Shown: positions 25,562 to 34,678 of the stretch, piece by piece | Numbering within the stretch: position 1 is the first letter of the stretch | How the letters are laid out: the number at the start of each line of letters is the position of its first letter | Source: Planctomycetota bacterium | Lineage (GTDB): Bacteria; Planctomycetota; Phycisphaerae; Phycisphaerales; SM1A02 | Direction of reading: 5' to 3' | Assembly (NCBI GenBank): GCA_009926625.1 | Contig: RFON01000015.1 | Span: 1 to 60,600, forward strand | DNA: 60,600 nt | The notes under the pieces: model-generated | Told to the model about the DNA's origin: nothing | Databases searched by the model: none | The model's input: the letters and a program-made list of their open reading frames with translations, nothing else | Program-made: the position numbers and the translations under genes

Positions 25562-27126
25562 TTCCATTCGCTGCACCAGCGTGCCACCTGCTCGGGCCTC
25601 ACGCGCCTGCGCTCGGCGATCTCGTGCATCGTTCGCGGCAATGCGCCATCCCAGCCGGCCCGCTCAAGCCAGCACTCACGACAGGTCTGCCCGATCTCGT
25701 CCTGCGCGGCCGTCCGTCGAATCAGTGCGGCGGCGACCTTCGCTGTGGATGCACCAATCGCCGACCAATCCATCGCCTGATCGATCGGTTCGCGCGCAGA
25801 AAGTTCCGCGCGATGCACCACCGCCGCACCCTGCGAGTCCAAGGCTGTCGTCGCAAGTCGACGCTCCATGGACAGCGCTATCGCAGCACCAACGCGCACA
25901 CGACCATCGGCAACCTTCTGCACATCTGAATGCAGGACCACCGACTCCAATGACTTCGCGCTCCACGCGAGTACCGTCGAGGCAATCGAATCGTCTGCCA
26001 AACGAGCGCCAAGCGCCGGCTTCAAGCGCTTCGCCAACTCTGGAATCGACTCAGCCAGCAGCGTGCGAAGCAGCAGTCGAGCCCAGCGGAGGTCAGTCTC
26101 GATGCGATCGACCGAAGCCGCGGCTGGACGCCGCTGATTGAGTTGACGGACGCCTTCTCCAGCACGCCAAAGGAGGTAGCGCACCGCCATCAATCGAGCC
26201 GATTCCTGCGCCGCCGACTGGCGATGTGCGTCGGCCGCGCGGGCTTCGCGCAGCATGCTGCACCAGTGCGACATCTGCCGAAGGTGCGCAGCCGGCAGCA
26301 ACCCCACCTGAACGCTTGCCGCGCCGAGAATCACGGCGGGCGCGTCTTCACGCCGAAAGGTGGGTGGGATGCCTGACCGCGGCGGCGCCCATCCTGGCGC
26401 AAGCCGCATCAGCAGCGCTGCGCGTTCACCGAGCAGCAACCGATCCGCCGCGAGCCTGCTGCAGCCGAGATCACGCGCCAACCAAGCCGCACCGAACCCA
26501 AGCCGCGCCGCGGCAAGAACGCGCCGCGTCTTGCTTCCGCGGCGCTGGCGCTTCGGCCGCGGCGGTGCGGAACCTCGCGCACCCTCTGCGCCGTCGCGAC
26601 CACGGGAGGGGACAGCATCGCGATTCGTTCGCGCTCGCTGCGCGCGCGGCGATTGCGCACCGCCAAGAACGCCTGCACGAAACGCCTCCCAATCCGCGCG
26701 CCGAAACGCAATCTCGGTCGCTGCCGACGCGCCTCCCCTGCGACGCATCCAGCATGCGGGCAGCCCCAACCGCCTCCACCGATGGATCGTCCGCACGCTC
26801 GCGCCAGTCTCCTTCGCGAACTGCCGAATGTTCAGGGCGGTCCCGTGCATTTCCGGCGCACGCGCGCTCAGTCGAAGCGCCAACTCGCAGAGGTCGCGCC
26901 GCAGTGCCGTGCCGACAACTTGAAGTCCGCGCTCTTCACCTTCCAGTTGGAATCCCGTGATGCGCTGTGCAACCACGCCCCATTCGATCAGCGCCGCTGG
27001 AGCCAATTGCGGAAGGAGGTTCCGCACCGCAGCGACCTGTCGTCGAGCGGTTTCCGGCGGCACGAACGCGAGCTGCGAAGCAAGACTGGCTGTGCACGAG
27101 AGGGAGAATGAACCTCGGCGGCCCAT
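25519..27126 (-). CDS. Sigma-factor-like DNA-binding protein (planctomycete type, divergent)
   Basis: A 535-residue protein. Residues 21-88 (FVPPETARRQVAAVRNLL, QRITGF, GTALRRDLCELALRLS) and 99-125 (IRQFAKETGASVRTIHRWRRLGLPA, a MerR-like helix-turn-helix) recall the N-terminal layout of a planctomycete sigma-70-like family as I remember it. A basic linker (RPKRQRRGSKTRR) and helical regions follow. A second candidate helix-turn-helix lies at the C-terminus (MHEIAERRRVRPEQVARW). I cannot identify a clear region 2 with the usual aromatic promoter-melting residues, so it may be a degenerate sigma factor or a regulator. It is downstream of alr (19-nt gap) and overlaps rpsI tail-to-tail by 43 bp. 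Confidence 0.6.
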   Translation of the reverse strand: MGRRGSFSLSCTASLASQLAFVPPETARRQVAAVRNLLPQLAPAALIEWGVVAQRITGFQLEGEERGLQVVGTALRRDLCELALRLSARAPEMHGTALNIRQFAKETGASVRTIHRWRRLGLPACWMRRRGGASAATEIAFRRADWEAFRAGVLGGAQSPRAQRARTNRDAVPSRGRDGAEGARGSAPPRPKRQRRGSKTRRVLAAARLGFGAAWLARDLGCSRLAADRLLLGERAALLMRLAPGWAPPRSGIPPTFRREDAPAVILGAASVQVGLLPAAHLRQMSHWCSMLREARAADAHRQSAAQESARLMAVRYLLWRAGEGVRQLNQRRPAAASVDRIETDLRWARLLLRTLLAESIPELAKRLKPALGARLADDSIASTVLAWSAKSLESVVLHSDVQKVADGRVRVGAAIALSMERRLATTALDSQGAAVVHRAELSAREPIDQAMDWSAIGASTAKVAAALIRRTAAQDEIGQTCRECWLERAGWDGALPRTMHEIAERRRVRPEQVARWCSEWNQRFENWKRRRAPD

Positions 27127-27145
27127 GCACGCAGGCGAGGGCGCG

Positions 27146-28393
27146 TCACGCGCTCATCGCACCATGCGATCGTCGCGCACCGATCGGGTCGTCCGTGGTG
27201 CGCTCGACCGCACTGCCTCCCACATGCACGCGAGGGATGCGAGGACTGATGCGGCACAGCAGGTCATACGGATGCGTGCCCGATGCCTCCGCAACGGCGG
27301 GAAGGAAGTTCGATGCGGAAGGATCGCTGCCGTATAACTCCACCCGCATGCCGATGAAGCCGCTGCCGTAGGCGAGCGCGGCGGGAACTTCGGTCAGGTC
27401 GATCACGATCTGGTCCATGTTGACGGCACCGAGTACCGCAACCGTGTGCACGACCGGTCCCGCTGCAGTGTCCACGAGCACACGAACGCTGCGCGTTCGT
27501 CCATCAGGCGACAGCGGATAGCCGTCGAAGTAGCCGACAGGCACGAGTCCAAGGCGCGTTCGCCGGGGCGCCGTCCAACTCGATCCATAGCCGACCGCCA
27601 CGCCCGCATCGATCTCCTTGGACAAGACGATGTGCGACTCCCATCGGACGATCGGTTCGAGCACCACGGCACATCCATCGCCTGGCCGCGGCTGCGCGAG
27701 GCCCGTCCACGCCAGACCCACTCGAACCATGCCGTGATGGAGGCGTGCATCCGAGAGCGTCGCATACGAGTTCGCAGCGTGGACGAGCGTCGCCCCCGGG
27801 ATTTCCGCCGCGTGATTTCGCAGGAACGATTCCATGCGCGCATCGTGCTGCATCGACAGGGCAGGATCGCCCGCGCTGTCCGAGAAGTGCGTGAACACCC
27901 CCGCGAGCCGCAGGTGGCGCGCATCGGAGATGCAAGCAAGTGCGCGCGCCGCATCCTCGGCACCAGCGCCTCCTCGCGACATGCCGGTATCGAGTTCCAA
28001 GTGGACCGGGATCGTGACGCCTCCAAGGCGCTCCGCCAATTCCGCCAGTTCACGCGCGTGGGAGGAGCCGTGAACCGTCAGGGCCAGTCGACCCGCAAGC
28101 AACATCCGATGCGCCTCGCTTCCAACTTCAATGTCCCGCTCGGGCATCAGTACGAGTTGCGGCAGTGTGACGCCCGCCTGCGCGATCGACTCCGCCTGCA
28201 GGATCGAGTAGACAGCCAACATGCCCGCCCCGCTCTCCTCGAGTTGTTGGGCAATGCGCGCGGCACCGAGCCCATAGGCATCGGCCTTCACGACTGCACA
28301 CAAGCGGCAGCCAGGACCGATCGCGCGGCGAAGTGCGCGGGCGTTGCGGTCAAGCGCCGCGAGATCAATGATGAGTGAGCTGCTCGCTCGCAT
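27146..28393 (-). CDS. alr: Alanine racemase
   Basis: A PLP enzyme making D-alanine for peptidoglycan. The PLP-binding Lys is in VVKADAYGLG, the barrel continues through HLELDTGMSRGG and FTHFSDSAGD, and the second catalytic Tyr is in AVGYGSSW. VPVGYFDGYP and GAVNMDQIVIDLT mark the C-terminal domain. Length of 415 is somewhat long, with about 30 extra residues at the C-terminus. With murA in the same window it supports a peptidoglycan wall. It is divergent from the DEAD-box helicase (54-nt gap) and precedes the sigma-like gene, probably in one transcript. Confidence 0.95.
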   Translation of the reverse strand: MRASSSLIIDLAALDRNARALRRAIGPGCRLCAVVKADAYGLGAARIAQQLEESGAGMLAVYSILQAESIAQAGVTLPQLVLMPERDIEVGSEAHRMLLAGRLALTVHGSSHARELAELAERLGGVTIPVHLELDTGMSRGGAGAEDAARALACISDARHLRLAGVFTHFSDSAGDPALSMQHDARMESFLRNHAAEIPGATLVHAANSYATLSDARLHHGMVRVGLAWTGLAQPRPGDGCAVVLEPIVRWESHIVLSKEIDAGVAVGYGSSWTAPRRTRLGLVPVGYFDGYPLSPDGRTRSVRVLVDTAAGPVVHTVAVLGAVNMDQIVIDLTEVPAALAYGSGFIGMRVELYGSDPSASNFLPAVAEASGTHPYDLLCRISPRIPRVHVGGSAVERTTDDPIGARRSHGAMSA

Positions 28394-28447
28394 CCATGCG
28401 CTCCGAGCGGTTGTATCGACCGCCTCGTTCCACTACCATGAAGGAAC

Positions 28448-29824
28448 GTGAATGAGGACATGATGGAGCCCAGTCGGGGCGCTGGGCGTTCCCAAGACAT
28501 CTTTGCGAAGGAACGCACATTCAGTTCGCTAGGGCTGTCGCCGGACATCTGTCGGGCGTTGGCGGACCGCGGATTTGAACACCCCACGCACATCCAGGCG
28601 CAGTTGATTCCAGTCGTGCTTTCGGGCAAGGACTGCCTCGGGCAAGCCAAGACGGGGACTGGGAAAACCGCGGCATTCGGGCTCCCTGCGCTGCAGGCGA
28701 TCCCAAAGGACGCACCGCTCGCAGTGCTCGTGCTCGTGCCCACTCGTGAACTGGCCATCCAAGTCGCCAAGGAAATCCACGATTTCGCGCGGCACAGCGG
28801 GCACCATGTTGCTGCGGTCTACGGCGGACAGGCAATCAGCAGCCAGGCGCAGAAACTGCAGCGGAAGCCTGCCATCATCGTGGGAACCCCTGGGCGAGTC
28901 ATGGACATGCATCAGCGCGGGCTGCTGCCCTACGACGGCATTCGCTACGCGGTGCTCGACGAGGTCGATCGCATGCTGGACATCGGCTTTCGCGAGGACA
29001 TTCGGCGGATCCTTGGGTCGATGAAGCAGCATCCGCAGACCGTCTTTGTGTCCGCGACGATCTCGCCGGAGATCGAGCGGCTGGCGCGTCAATACCTCCG
29101 CGACCCCGAGAAGATCGTGACCGTTGCGGCCAGCCTCACCGTCTCCCAGATTCGTCAGTCCTATTTCGCCGTCGAGCGATGGGACAAGCGGCGCCTGCTG
29201 CTTCACCTGCTTCGCAAGGAGGAGCCCGCGCTCACGCTGGTGTTCTGCCGCATGAAGCGAACGGTCGACGATGTCACCGAGTTCCTCGCCAAGAACGGCA
29301 TCGATGCACAGCAGATGCACGGGGACATGTATCAAAACAAGCGCGACAAGGTGATGTCGCAACTTCGCGAGGGGCAGTTGTCGGTGCTCGTTGCGAGTGA
29401 TCTCGCTTCGCGAGGTCTTGATGTGGATGACATCTCTCATGTCGTGAACTACGACTTGCCCGAGGACCCCGAGGTGTATGTCCATCGCATCGGTCGAACG
29501 GCGCGCGCGGGGCGCAATGGCGTGGCATGGTCATTCGTCTGTCCCGATCAGGGCGAGCTGCTGACCGCCATCGAGAGTCTCGCCAACATCGAGATTCCAG
29601 TGGCGGCCTACGACGACTTCGAGGTGGGGCCCGTGCCGAGCGACATCCGTGCGCAGCGCGAACTGGATTCGCAGCGCAAGCAGGCATCGATGGAGAGCAA
29701 GTCGCGCGATCCATTGGCCAACCAGCCCGATAGGTCCAACGCGGCTGCGTTTCCTGGCGGACTTGTGCCGACCCAACCCCCGCCGCGGCGACTCGGCGGA
29801 CGCCTCTCGACGCGGCGCCGCTGA
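28448..29824 (+). CDS. DEAD-box ATP-dependent RNA helicase
   Basis: A 458-residue RNA helicase for remodelling structured RNA in ribosome assembly or mRNA decay. All motifs are seen: the Q-motif FSSLGLSPDICRAL and HPTHIQAQLIP, Walker A AKTGTGKT, PTREL, GTPGR, the DEAD box as DEVD, SAT as VSATIS, and HRIGRTARAGR. The DEVD variant is unusual, since the last residues of the DEAD box are typically Ala-Asp, but many active members vary there. A basic Arg/Pro tail (last 30 residues) may bind RNA. The GTG at 28448 has AAGGAA just before it; an ATG at 28460 is possible. Confidence 0.93.
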   Translation: MNEDMMEPSRGAGRSQDIFAKERTFSSLGLSPDICRALADRGFEHPTHIQAQLIPVVLSGKDCLGQAKTGTGKTAAFGLPALQAIPKDAPLAVLVLVPTRELAIQVAKEIHDFARHSGHHVAAVYGGQAISSQAQKLQRKPAIIVGTPGRVMDMHQRGLLPYDGIRYAVLDEVDRMLDIGFREDIRRILGSMKQHPQTVFVSATISPEIERLARQYLRDPEKIVTVAASLTVSQIRQSYFAVERWDKRRLLLHLLRKEEPALTLVFCRMKRTVDDVTEFLAKNGIDAQQMHGDMYQNKRDKVMSQLREGQLSVLVASDLASRGLDVDDISHVVNYDLPEDPEVYVHRIGRTARAGRNGVAWSFVCPDQGELLTAIESLANIEIPVAAYDDFEVGPVPSDIRAQRELDSQRKQASMESKSRDPLANQPDRSNAAAFPGGLVPTQPPPRRLGGRLSTRRR

Positions 29825-29904
29825 GAGTGCGCTGACACACCGCTGACAGGCTGCTGCGATTCCGTTGAGATACTGCTGTTCTGCCGCCCTTCTCGGCTGA
29901 AACC

Positions 29905-30912
29905 ATGTTCAAGCAGAATCAGAAGTTGAACATCGCAACCGAAGTCGCCGATGCGATCGCGCAGCGCCGCCCAGTCGTGGCGCTCGAGTCAACACTGCTT
30001 ACCCATGGATTGCCGCGCGATCCGCGGGCGATGTCGGCTTCGTTTCGTGAGGCGATTCCCGAGTGGCAAGCCGCCGTTCCTGCCAACCTCGCCACGGCGC
30101 GCATGATGGAAAGCATCGTGCGCAGCGAGGGGGCCGTGCCCGCCACGATTGCCGTCATCGATGGCAGCGTTTGCGTCGGACTTTCTGCGGAGCAGTTGGA
30201 GAGGCTCGCCAGCGAATCGCATCCAAAGAAGCTCTCCGTGCGGGATCTTGGTGTGGCTGTTGCGAAGCAGCAGACTGGCGGAACAACCGTTGCCGCCACC
30301 ACCGCCATCGCGGGGCGTGCAGGCGTCCGCGTGTTCGCCACCGGCGGCATTGGCGGCGTGCATCGAGGCTGGACCGTTTCGATGGACATGTCGTCCGACC
30401 TGTTCACGCTCGCGCTGTCGCCCGTGCTGGTGGTCTGCGCGGGGGCCAAGGTGCTGCTCGACCTTCCCACAACACTCGAAGTGCTCGAATCGCTCGGCAT
30501 TCCGACGATCGGGTTCCGAACCGAGTTCCTGCCGCGCTTCACGGTGGCGCCCGATCGCTCGCTGCGGCTTCAGCACGCGGCGGAGAGTGCTGGCGAAGTG
30601 GCGCACATCGCCTCTGCGCATTGGAACCTGCAGCCCATGCACGGCATGCTTGTGATGCAAGCGTGTCCTGAAGCGTTCGCGGTGGATGCGGAGGCAACGG
30701 AGCGGCACCTTGCGCGTGCGCTCGACGAGGCAAGCGCGCAGAATGTTCGCGGCGCCGCAGTGACTCCATTCCTCCTCGCGCGTCTTGCGGCCTGCGAAGA
30801 TGGACCAAAGATGGTGGAGGCAAATGTTGCGCTGCTGCAGGCCAATGCTCGGCTCGCTGCCCAGGTGGCCGTGAGCCTCTGCACCTTGCCGATCAATCCC
30901 CATTCGCCTTGA
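29905..30912 (+). CDS. psuG: Pseudouridine-5'-phosphate glycosidase
   Basis: Splits pseudouridine 5'-phosphate to uracil and ribose 5-phosphate for salvage of modified RNA. The signature regions VVALESTLLTHGLPRD, GAVPATIAVIDGSVCVGLS, KLSVRDLG, GGTTVAATTAIAGRAGVRVFATGGIGGVHRG and SSDLFTLALSPVLVVCAGAK are intact. Length (335) is a little above the usual 305. The partner kinase psuK that makes the substrate is not adjacent. Downstream is rho (70 nt), so the pair may share transcription, without obvious functional link. Confidence 0.93.
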   Translation: MFKQNQKLNIATEVADAIAQRRPVVALESTLLTHGLPRDPRAMSASFREAIPEWQAAVPANLATARMMESIVRSEGAVPATIAVIDGSVCVGLSAEQLERLASESHPKKLSVRDLGVAVAKQQTGGTTVAATTAIAGRAGVRVFATGGIGGVHRGWTVSMDMSSDLFTLALSPVLVVCAGAKVLLDLPTTLEVLESLGIPTIGFRTEFLPRFTVAPDRSLRLQHAAESAGEVAHIASAHWNLQPMHGMLVMQACPEAFAVDAEATERHLARALDEASAQNVRGAAVTPFLLARLAACEDGPKMVEANVALLQANARLAAQVAVSLCTLPINPHSP

Positions 30913-30982
30913 CAGCCCTCACGGCGCCTGCAATACTTGGCTCGTCGAGCGGAACGGCGTCTTCTGCCCCGCCGACGATTGC

Positions 30983-32101
30983 ATGACGACTGTTCGAGGG
31001 ATCCTCGATATGGCCCCAGGGCCCGAGGGTCGAATCAGACAATTCCAGGATGGTCTCGTCACAGGCCCCGATGACCCGATCATCGAGCCCAACTTGGCGA
31101 CTCGGCTCTCCCTGCGAACATGCTCAAGCGTGGTTGCAGAGGTGAGCGAGGTTGAGGTCCGCACACGCCGTGGGCGCAGACGCCGAAATCAGGTTGACCG
31201 CATCGTCGAAGTGGAGGGGCTCGATCCAGAGGTCTTCGCCAAGCGCACGCCGTTTTCCGAACTCACTGCCCTTGATCCCGCCCCGCGCATGACGCTTGAG
31301 TACCCAGGCTGCCCGCCTGCGTGCCGCCTGATTGACCTGTTCTGCCCGATTGGGTTCGGGACGCGCGGATTGATCGTTGCGCCGCCGAAGGCGGGCAAGA
31401 CCATCCTGCTGCAGAACCTCGCATACGGCATCAAGCGCAACCATCCGCATGTGGAACTTGTGGCACTCCTCATTGATGAGCGGCCGGAGGAAGTCACCGA
31501 TTTCAAGCGGAATGTGCCGGCACAGGTGCTCGCGTCGAGCAACGATCAGGACACCGAACGGCACACCGCACTTGGCATCCTCGCCATCGAGCGCGCGCGC
31601 CGCATGGTGGAAGCCGGGCGCGATGTCGTGGTGTTGCTCGATTCACTCACCCGACTTGGGCGCGCGTTCAACAACTCCCGCCGCTACGGGTCGAGTGGGC
31701 GAACGATGTCGGGAGGGCTTGACTCCAAGGCGTTGGAGGTGCCAAAGCAACTCTTCGGTGCCGCCCGCCGCGCCGAGCAGGGTGGATCACTGACGATCAT
31801 CGCGAGCTGCCTTGTCGACACCGGCAGTCGGGCGGACCAGATCATCTTCGAGGAGTTCAAGGGCACGGGCAACATGGAACTCATCCTCGATCGATCGATC
31901 GCCGAGCGGCGTCTCTTCCCCGCGATCAACCTTGCTGCAAGCGGGACCCGAAAGGAGCACCTGCTGATGAGTGAACGAGAACTGAAGACAGTCACGGCGC
32001 TCCGACGACGCCTGATGACCATGCCACCTCCCGTGCAAATCGAGCAGTTGCTCGCTGCGCTCAAGCGCAGCCCGACCAACGAGGCACTCGTCGGCAGTTG
32101 A
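30983..32101 (+). CDS. rho: Transcription termination factor Rho (short form)
   Basis: A hexameric ATP-dependent RNA translocase that ends transcription. The motor domain is complete: Walker A VAPPKAGKT (132-140), LLIDERPEEVTDF, Walker B VVVLLDSLTRL, the R-loop GGLDSKALEVPKQLFGAARR and GTGNMELILDRSIAERR. At 372 residues it is about 45 shorter than E. coli Rho. The N-terminal Rho_N helices are missing, and the cold-shock-like part (residues 1-60) has no GFGFLR-type aromatic RNA-contact motif. Residues 60-70 are very basic (RTRRGRRRRNQ), which may substitute in RNA binding. It precedes two MCE genes on the same strand. Confidence 0.93.
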   Translation: MTTVRGILDMAPGPEGRIRQFQDGLVTGPDDPIIEPNLATRLSLRTCSSVVAEVSEVEVRTRRGRRRRNQVDRIVEVEGLDPEVFAKRTPFSELTALDPAPRMTLEYPGCPPACRLIDLFCPIGFGTRGLIVAPPKAGKTILLQNLAYGIKRNHPHVELVALLIDERPEEVTDFKRNVPAQVLASSNDQDTERHTALGILAIERARRMVEAGRDVVVLLDSLTRLGRAFNNSRRYGSSGRTMSGGLDSKALEVPKQLFGAARRAEQGGSLTIIASCLVDTGSRADQIIFEEFKGTGNMELILDRSIAERRLFPAINLAASGTRKEHLLMSERELKTVTALRRRLMTMPPPVQIEQLLAALKRSPTNEALVGS

Positions 32102-32158
32102 ACGCCCCCGCGGGCACCGCATCCGTCGGGGCATTCACATTCGGGTAGCCTGCCACCC

Positions 32159-33409
32159 ATGCAAGGCGCAGCCATCAAGACCGGGTTCTTCGTCCTCAGC
32201 GGGGTCGTGCTGTTCTTCTTCGTATGGGTCATCGTCGCCAAGCTTGATCTCTTCACCTCCAACAACCAATACACGATCCGGTTCAGCGTGACCGACGGGA
32301 TCATGGGCTTGGCGAAGGGATCCGATGTGCAGGTTGGCGGGCTCTCCCGCGGCAAGGTCGATTCGATCATCCCCAAGCTCGGCGAAGACGGCGAATTGGT
32401 TGAGCTGCATGTAGTGATCAACCTCGACCAGTCCCTGCAGGTCTATGAGGATGCTGTGGTGCTGCGACTCATGAACCTGCTCGGTTCGACCGCCACGCTG
32501 AACTTCACGTCGCTTGGCGGCGAGAAGCCCCTGATCGAGCCCGGAAGCGATTTCCTCATTGCCGCAGTACCGAGCAGCGGCGTGCTTGCTTCGATCCTCG
32601 GCCCCTACAACGCGACGAAGGCAGACAAGCTCATCCAGGACCTCGTTGACTTTGGCGATCTCCTGGCAAGACTGCCGAAGGATTACGACACCAAGGTGGT
32701 TCCGATGCTCGACAACGCCGGCACGATTGCCGCAGACCTCCGCGCGGATTACACCGAGTGGCGGGGCAAGATCGGCGGCGCCTTGACCTCGGCGCAAGGG
32801 GCGATGGGAAAGCTGGACACCTCGATGGGCGATGTGCAGGGGCTGCTGCAGCGGAATGCGCCGAAGATCGATTCGACGATTGCGAATCTTGACTCCGCAA
32901 GCGTCACCGCGAACGATGCCCTGAAGCACATCAACGCAGAGACCGTTCCCCTCGTGGACAGTGCCCTTCGGAAGGCGGAGTCTTCGGTCGATGGGTTCGG
33001 CAAGTCGATCGACATCGTTCACGACCTCCTGCTGCAGCGTTCCCCAGACATCTCTGAGATGCTGTCCAGTCTCCGCACGACCGCCGCACAGTTGAAGCTC
33101 GCCTCGATGGAGATTCGGCGCAGCCCATGGAAGATCCTGTATCAACCCAACAGCGATCAAGTCGCGCACGAGAACCTTTATGAGGCCGCGCGCAGTTTCG
33201 TGCTCGCCGCGGGCGACCTCCGTGCCGCGGGAGAGTCGCTCCGACTTGTTGTGGAACGCGACCCGGGACGCTACGAGACCGATGCGAAGTTCCGCGAGTC
33301 CGTCCAGCAGATGGTGACCGATTCGCTGGAGAAGTATGAGCAGGCGCAGCAGCAACTCAACAGCGTACTCATGGCGCCTGCGCCCGCTGGCGAGTCGAGT
33401 GCGAGGTGA
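32159..33409 (+). CDS. MCE/MlaD-domain protein, lipid-transport type (first of pair)
   Basis: A 416-residue protein anchored by an N-terminal span (about residues 8-27: TGFFVLSGVVLFFFVWVIVA). One MCE domain (about 38-125: YTIRFSVTDGIMGLAKGSDVQVGGLSRGKV) and a long helical region with alternating charged/hydrophobic pattern follow. MCE proteins form hexameric rings or tubes that carry phospholipids between membranes, working with MlaE permease and MlaF ATPase. Neither partner is here, so they must be encoded elsewhere. The next gene is a second MCE-like protein 3 nt downstream, suggesting a hetero-assembly. The C-terminus is Pro/Ala-rich. Confidence 0.88.
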   Translation: MQGAAIKTGFFVLSGVVLFFFVWVIVAKLDLFTSNNQYTIRFSVTDGIMGLAKGSDVQVGGLSRGKVDSIIPKLGEDGELVELHVVINLDQSLQVYEDAVVLRLMNLLGSTATLNFTSLGGEKPLIEPGSDFLIAAVPSSGVLASILGPYNATKADKLIQDLVDFGDLLARLPKDYDTKVVPMLDNAGTIAADLRADYTEWRGKIGGALTSAQGAMGKLDTSMGDVQGLLQRNAPKIDSTIANLDSASVTANDALKHINAETVPLVDSALRKAESSVDGFGKSIDIVHDLLLQRSPDISEMLSSLRTTAAQLKLASMEIRRSPWKILYQPNSDQVAHENLYEAARSFVLAAGDLRAAGESLRLVVERDPGRYETDAKFRESVQQMVTDSLEKYEQAQQQLNSVLMAPAPAGESSAR

Positions 33410-33412
33410 ACC

Positions 33413-34678
33413 GTGGTGCGTCCGTGGACACGGGTGCAGGAGGTGCGGCTCGGGGTTGCCGTCGTTGCGGCAATCGCCGTCCTGTTCGCGCTCATCACCT
33501 CGGCACCGAATTTGCTCGGGCCGAAGATGAGGACGGTGAAGGGGCGATTCCCCCTCTCGAGTGGGTTGCAAGGACTCGCAAGCGGCTCGCCGATTGAGAT
33601 GGCTGGCTTGGTCATCGGGAGCGTCGAGAGTGTCACGCTCGAAACGACGAGCGGCAACGGAAGCGGTGCGGCAAAGGATTTCCTGGTCACCGCGAGCATT
33701 GATGCCAACGCCTTCATTCCTCGGACGACAAAGGTGCGCGTGCGCACCAGCGCTCTCGGTGCGCACCCCACGCTGGTCCTCGAACTACCGCCCCGCTCAG
33801 GCAACATGAAGTACGGGCCGCACGATCCTGACGACCACTTGCAGGTGGCGGCTGACCCCGGATTGGTGGCATCCATCTTCGGCCAGACACGAGCGGACCA
33901 GTTGGATGTGGTTGTTTCGCAGTTCAAGGCGTTCGATTTCGAGTCCCTGCGTGATGACATCCGCAGTCGCTGGAGTCCAATCACCACCGCCACGCAGAGC
34001 GTGTGGCGCGATGGACGCAGCGACTGGGAAGCGTGGTCCGCCCAAGGCAATGCGATCCTCGACGGCTGGGACTCCGCACAGGCGCGGTGGAACGAGATCG
34101 AGGCGATCTTTGCGAAGGGCAATCCGCTCGACCTCGAACGCATCGAGCCATCCATCCAGCGGATTCGCGCGCAGTTCGACAGCAGTGGCACACAACTGAC
34201 CGCACTGCGCAAGAAGTGGAACGAAGAGGTGGAGCCTCCGCTTTCAGACCTGATCGCCCGCGTCAAGCGTGAGTTTGCGATCATCGAAGCCGACGCAGCA
34301 GTGATCATGGGGATTTGGAATGACAGCAAGGGGATGGTGGGCAATGCAAACGCTGATCTGCAAATGACGGGCGATCAACTCGCCCGCGCCACCCGCGAGA
34401 TCGAACTGATGCCCTGGACGGTCCTCGGCGGCGGGTTCGCCGAAAAGAGCGAGCGAGCCCGCTTCCTGAAGGCGGCTCATGAGGTGGTCCGCTCGACGGG
34501 CGAGTTGTCCCTGTCCGTCAGTTTTGCGCAGGACCTGCTTCAGCAAGACCCAGGACTCGCCGAGCGATACCCCGAACTCGTCACGCTGATGCGTCGATGG
34601 ATGGAAGCCGCCGCTGCGAAACAGAAGTCCGCAGGCGAAGATCTGCTGAACGAGCTGCTCGGCAGACCGGAGGAATAG
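33413..34678 (+). CDS. MCE/MlaD-domain protein (second of pair)
   Basis: A 421-residue protein with the layout of its upstream neighbour: an N-terminal span (about 12-30: LGVAVVAAIAVLFALITSAP), one MCE domain (FPLSSGLQGLASGSPIEMAGLVIGSV and following), then a helical region rich in Trp and charged residues that could form a coiled-coil barrel. The two genes are 3 nt apart and probably made together. Sequence similarity between them is low outside the MCE core. The start is GTG at 33413. The stop TAG overlaps the GTG of the SpoU gene by one base. Confidence 0.85.
   Translation: MVRPWTRVQEVRLGVAVVAAIAVLFALITSAPNLLGPKMRTVKGRFPLSSGLQGLASGSPIEMAGLVIGSVESVTLETTSGNGSGAAKDFLVTASIDANAFIPRTTKVRVRTSALGAHPTLVLELPPRSGNMKYGPHDPDDHLQVAADPGLVASIFGQTRADQLDVVVSQFKAFDFESLRDDIRSRWSPITTATQSVWRDGRSDWEAWSAQGNAILDGWDSAQARWNEIEAIFAKGNPLDLERIEPSIQRIRAQFDSSGTQLTALRKKWNEEVEPPLSDLIARVKREFAIIEADAAVIMGIWNDSKGMVGNANADLQMTGDQLARATREIELMPWTVLGGGFAEKSERARFLKAAHEVVRSTGELSLSVSFAQDLLQQDPGLAERYPELVTLMRRWMEAAAAKQKSAGEDLLNELLGRPEE

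Noticed and set aside
28970..28985. The DEVD box of the helicase as an inactivating change
   Set aside because: The catalytic Asp-Glu pair is retained and all other helicase motifs are intact, so activity is expected.
32135..33766. A 543-codon open frame on the minus strand across the MCE genes
   Set aside because: It is antisense to two MCE proteins with clear domains and shows no family motif; composition is typical of a shadow frame.
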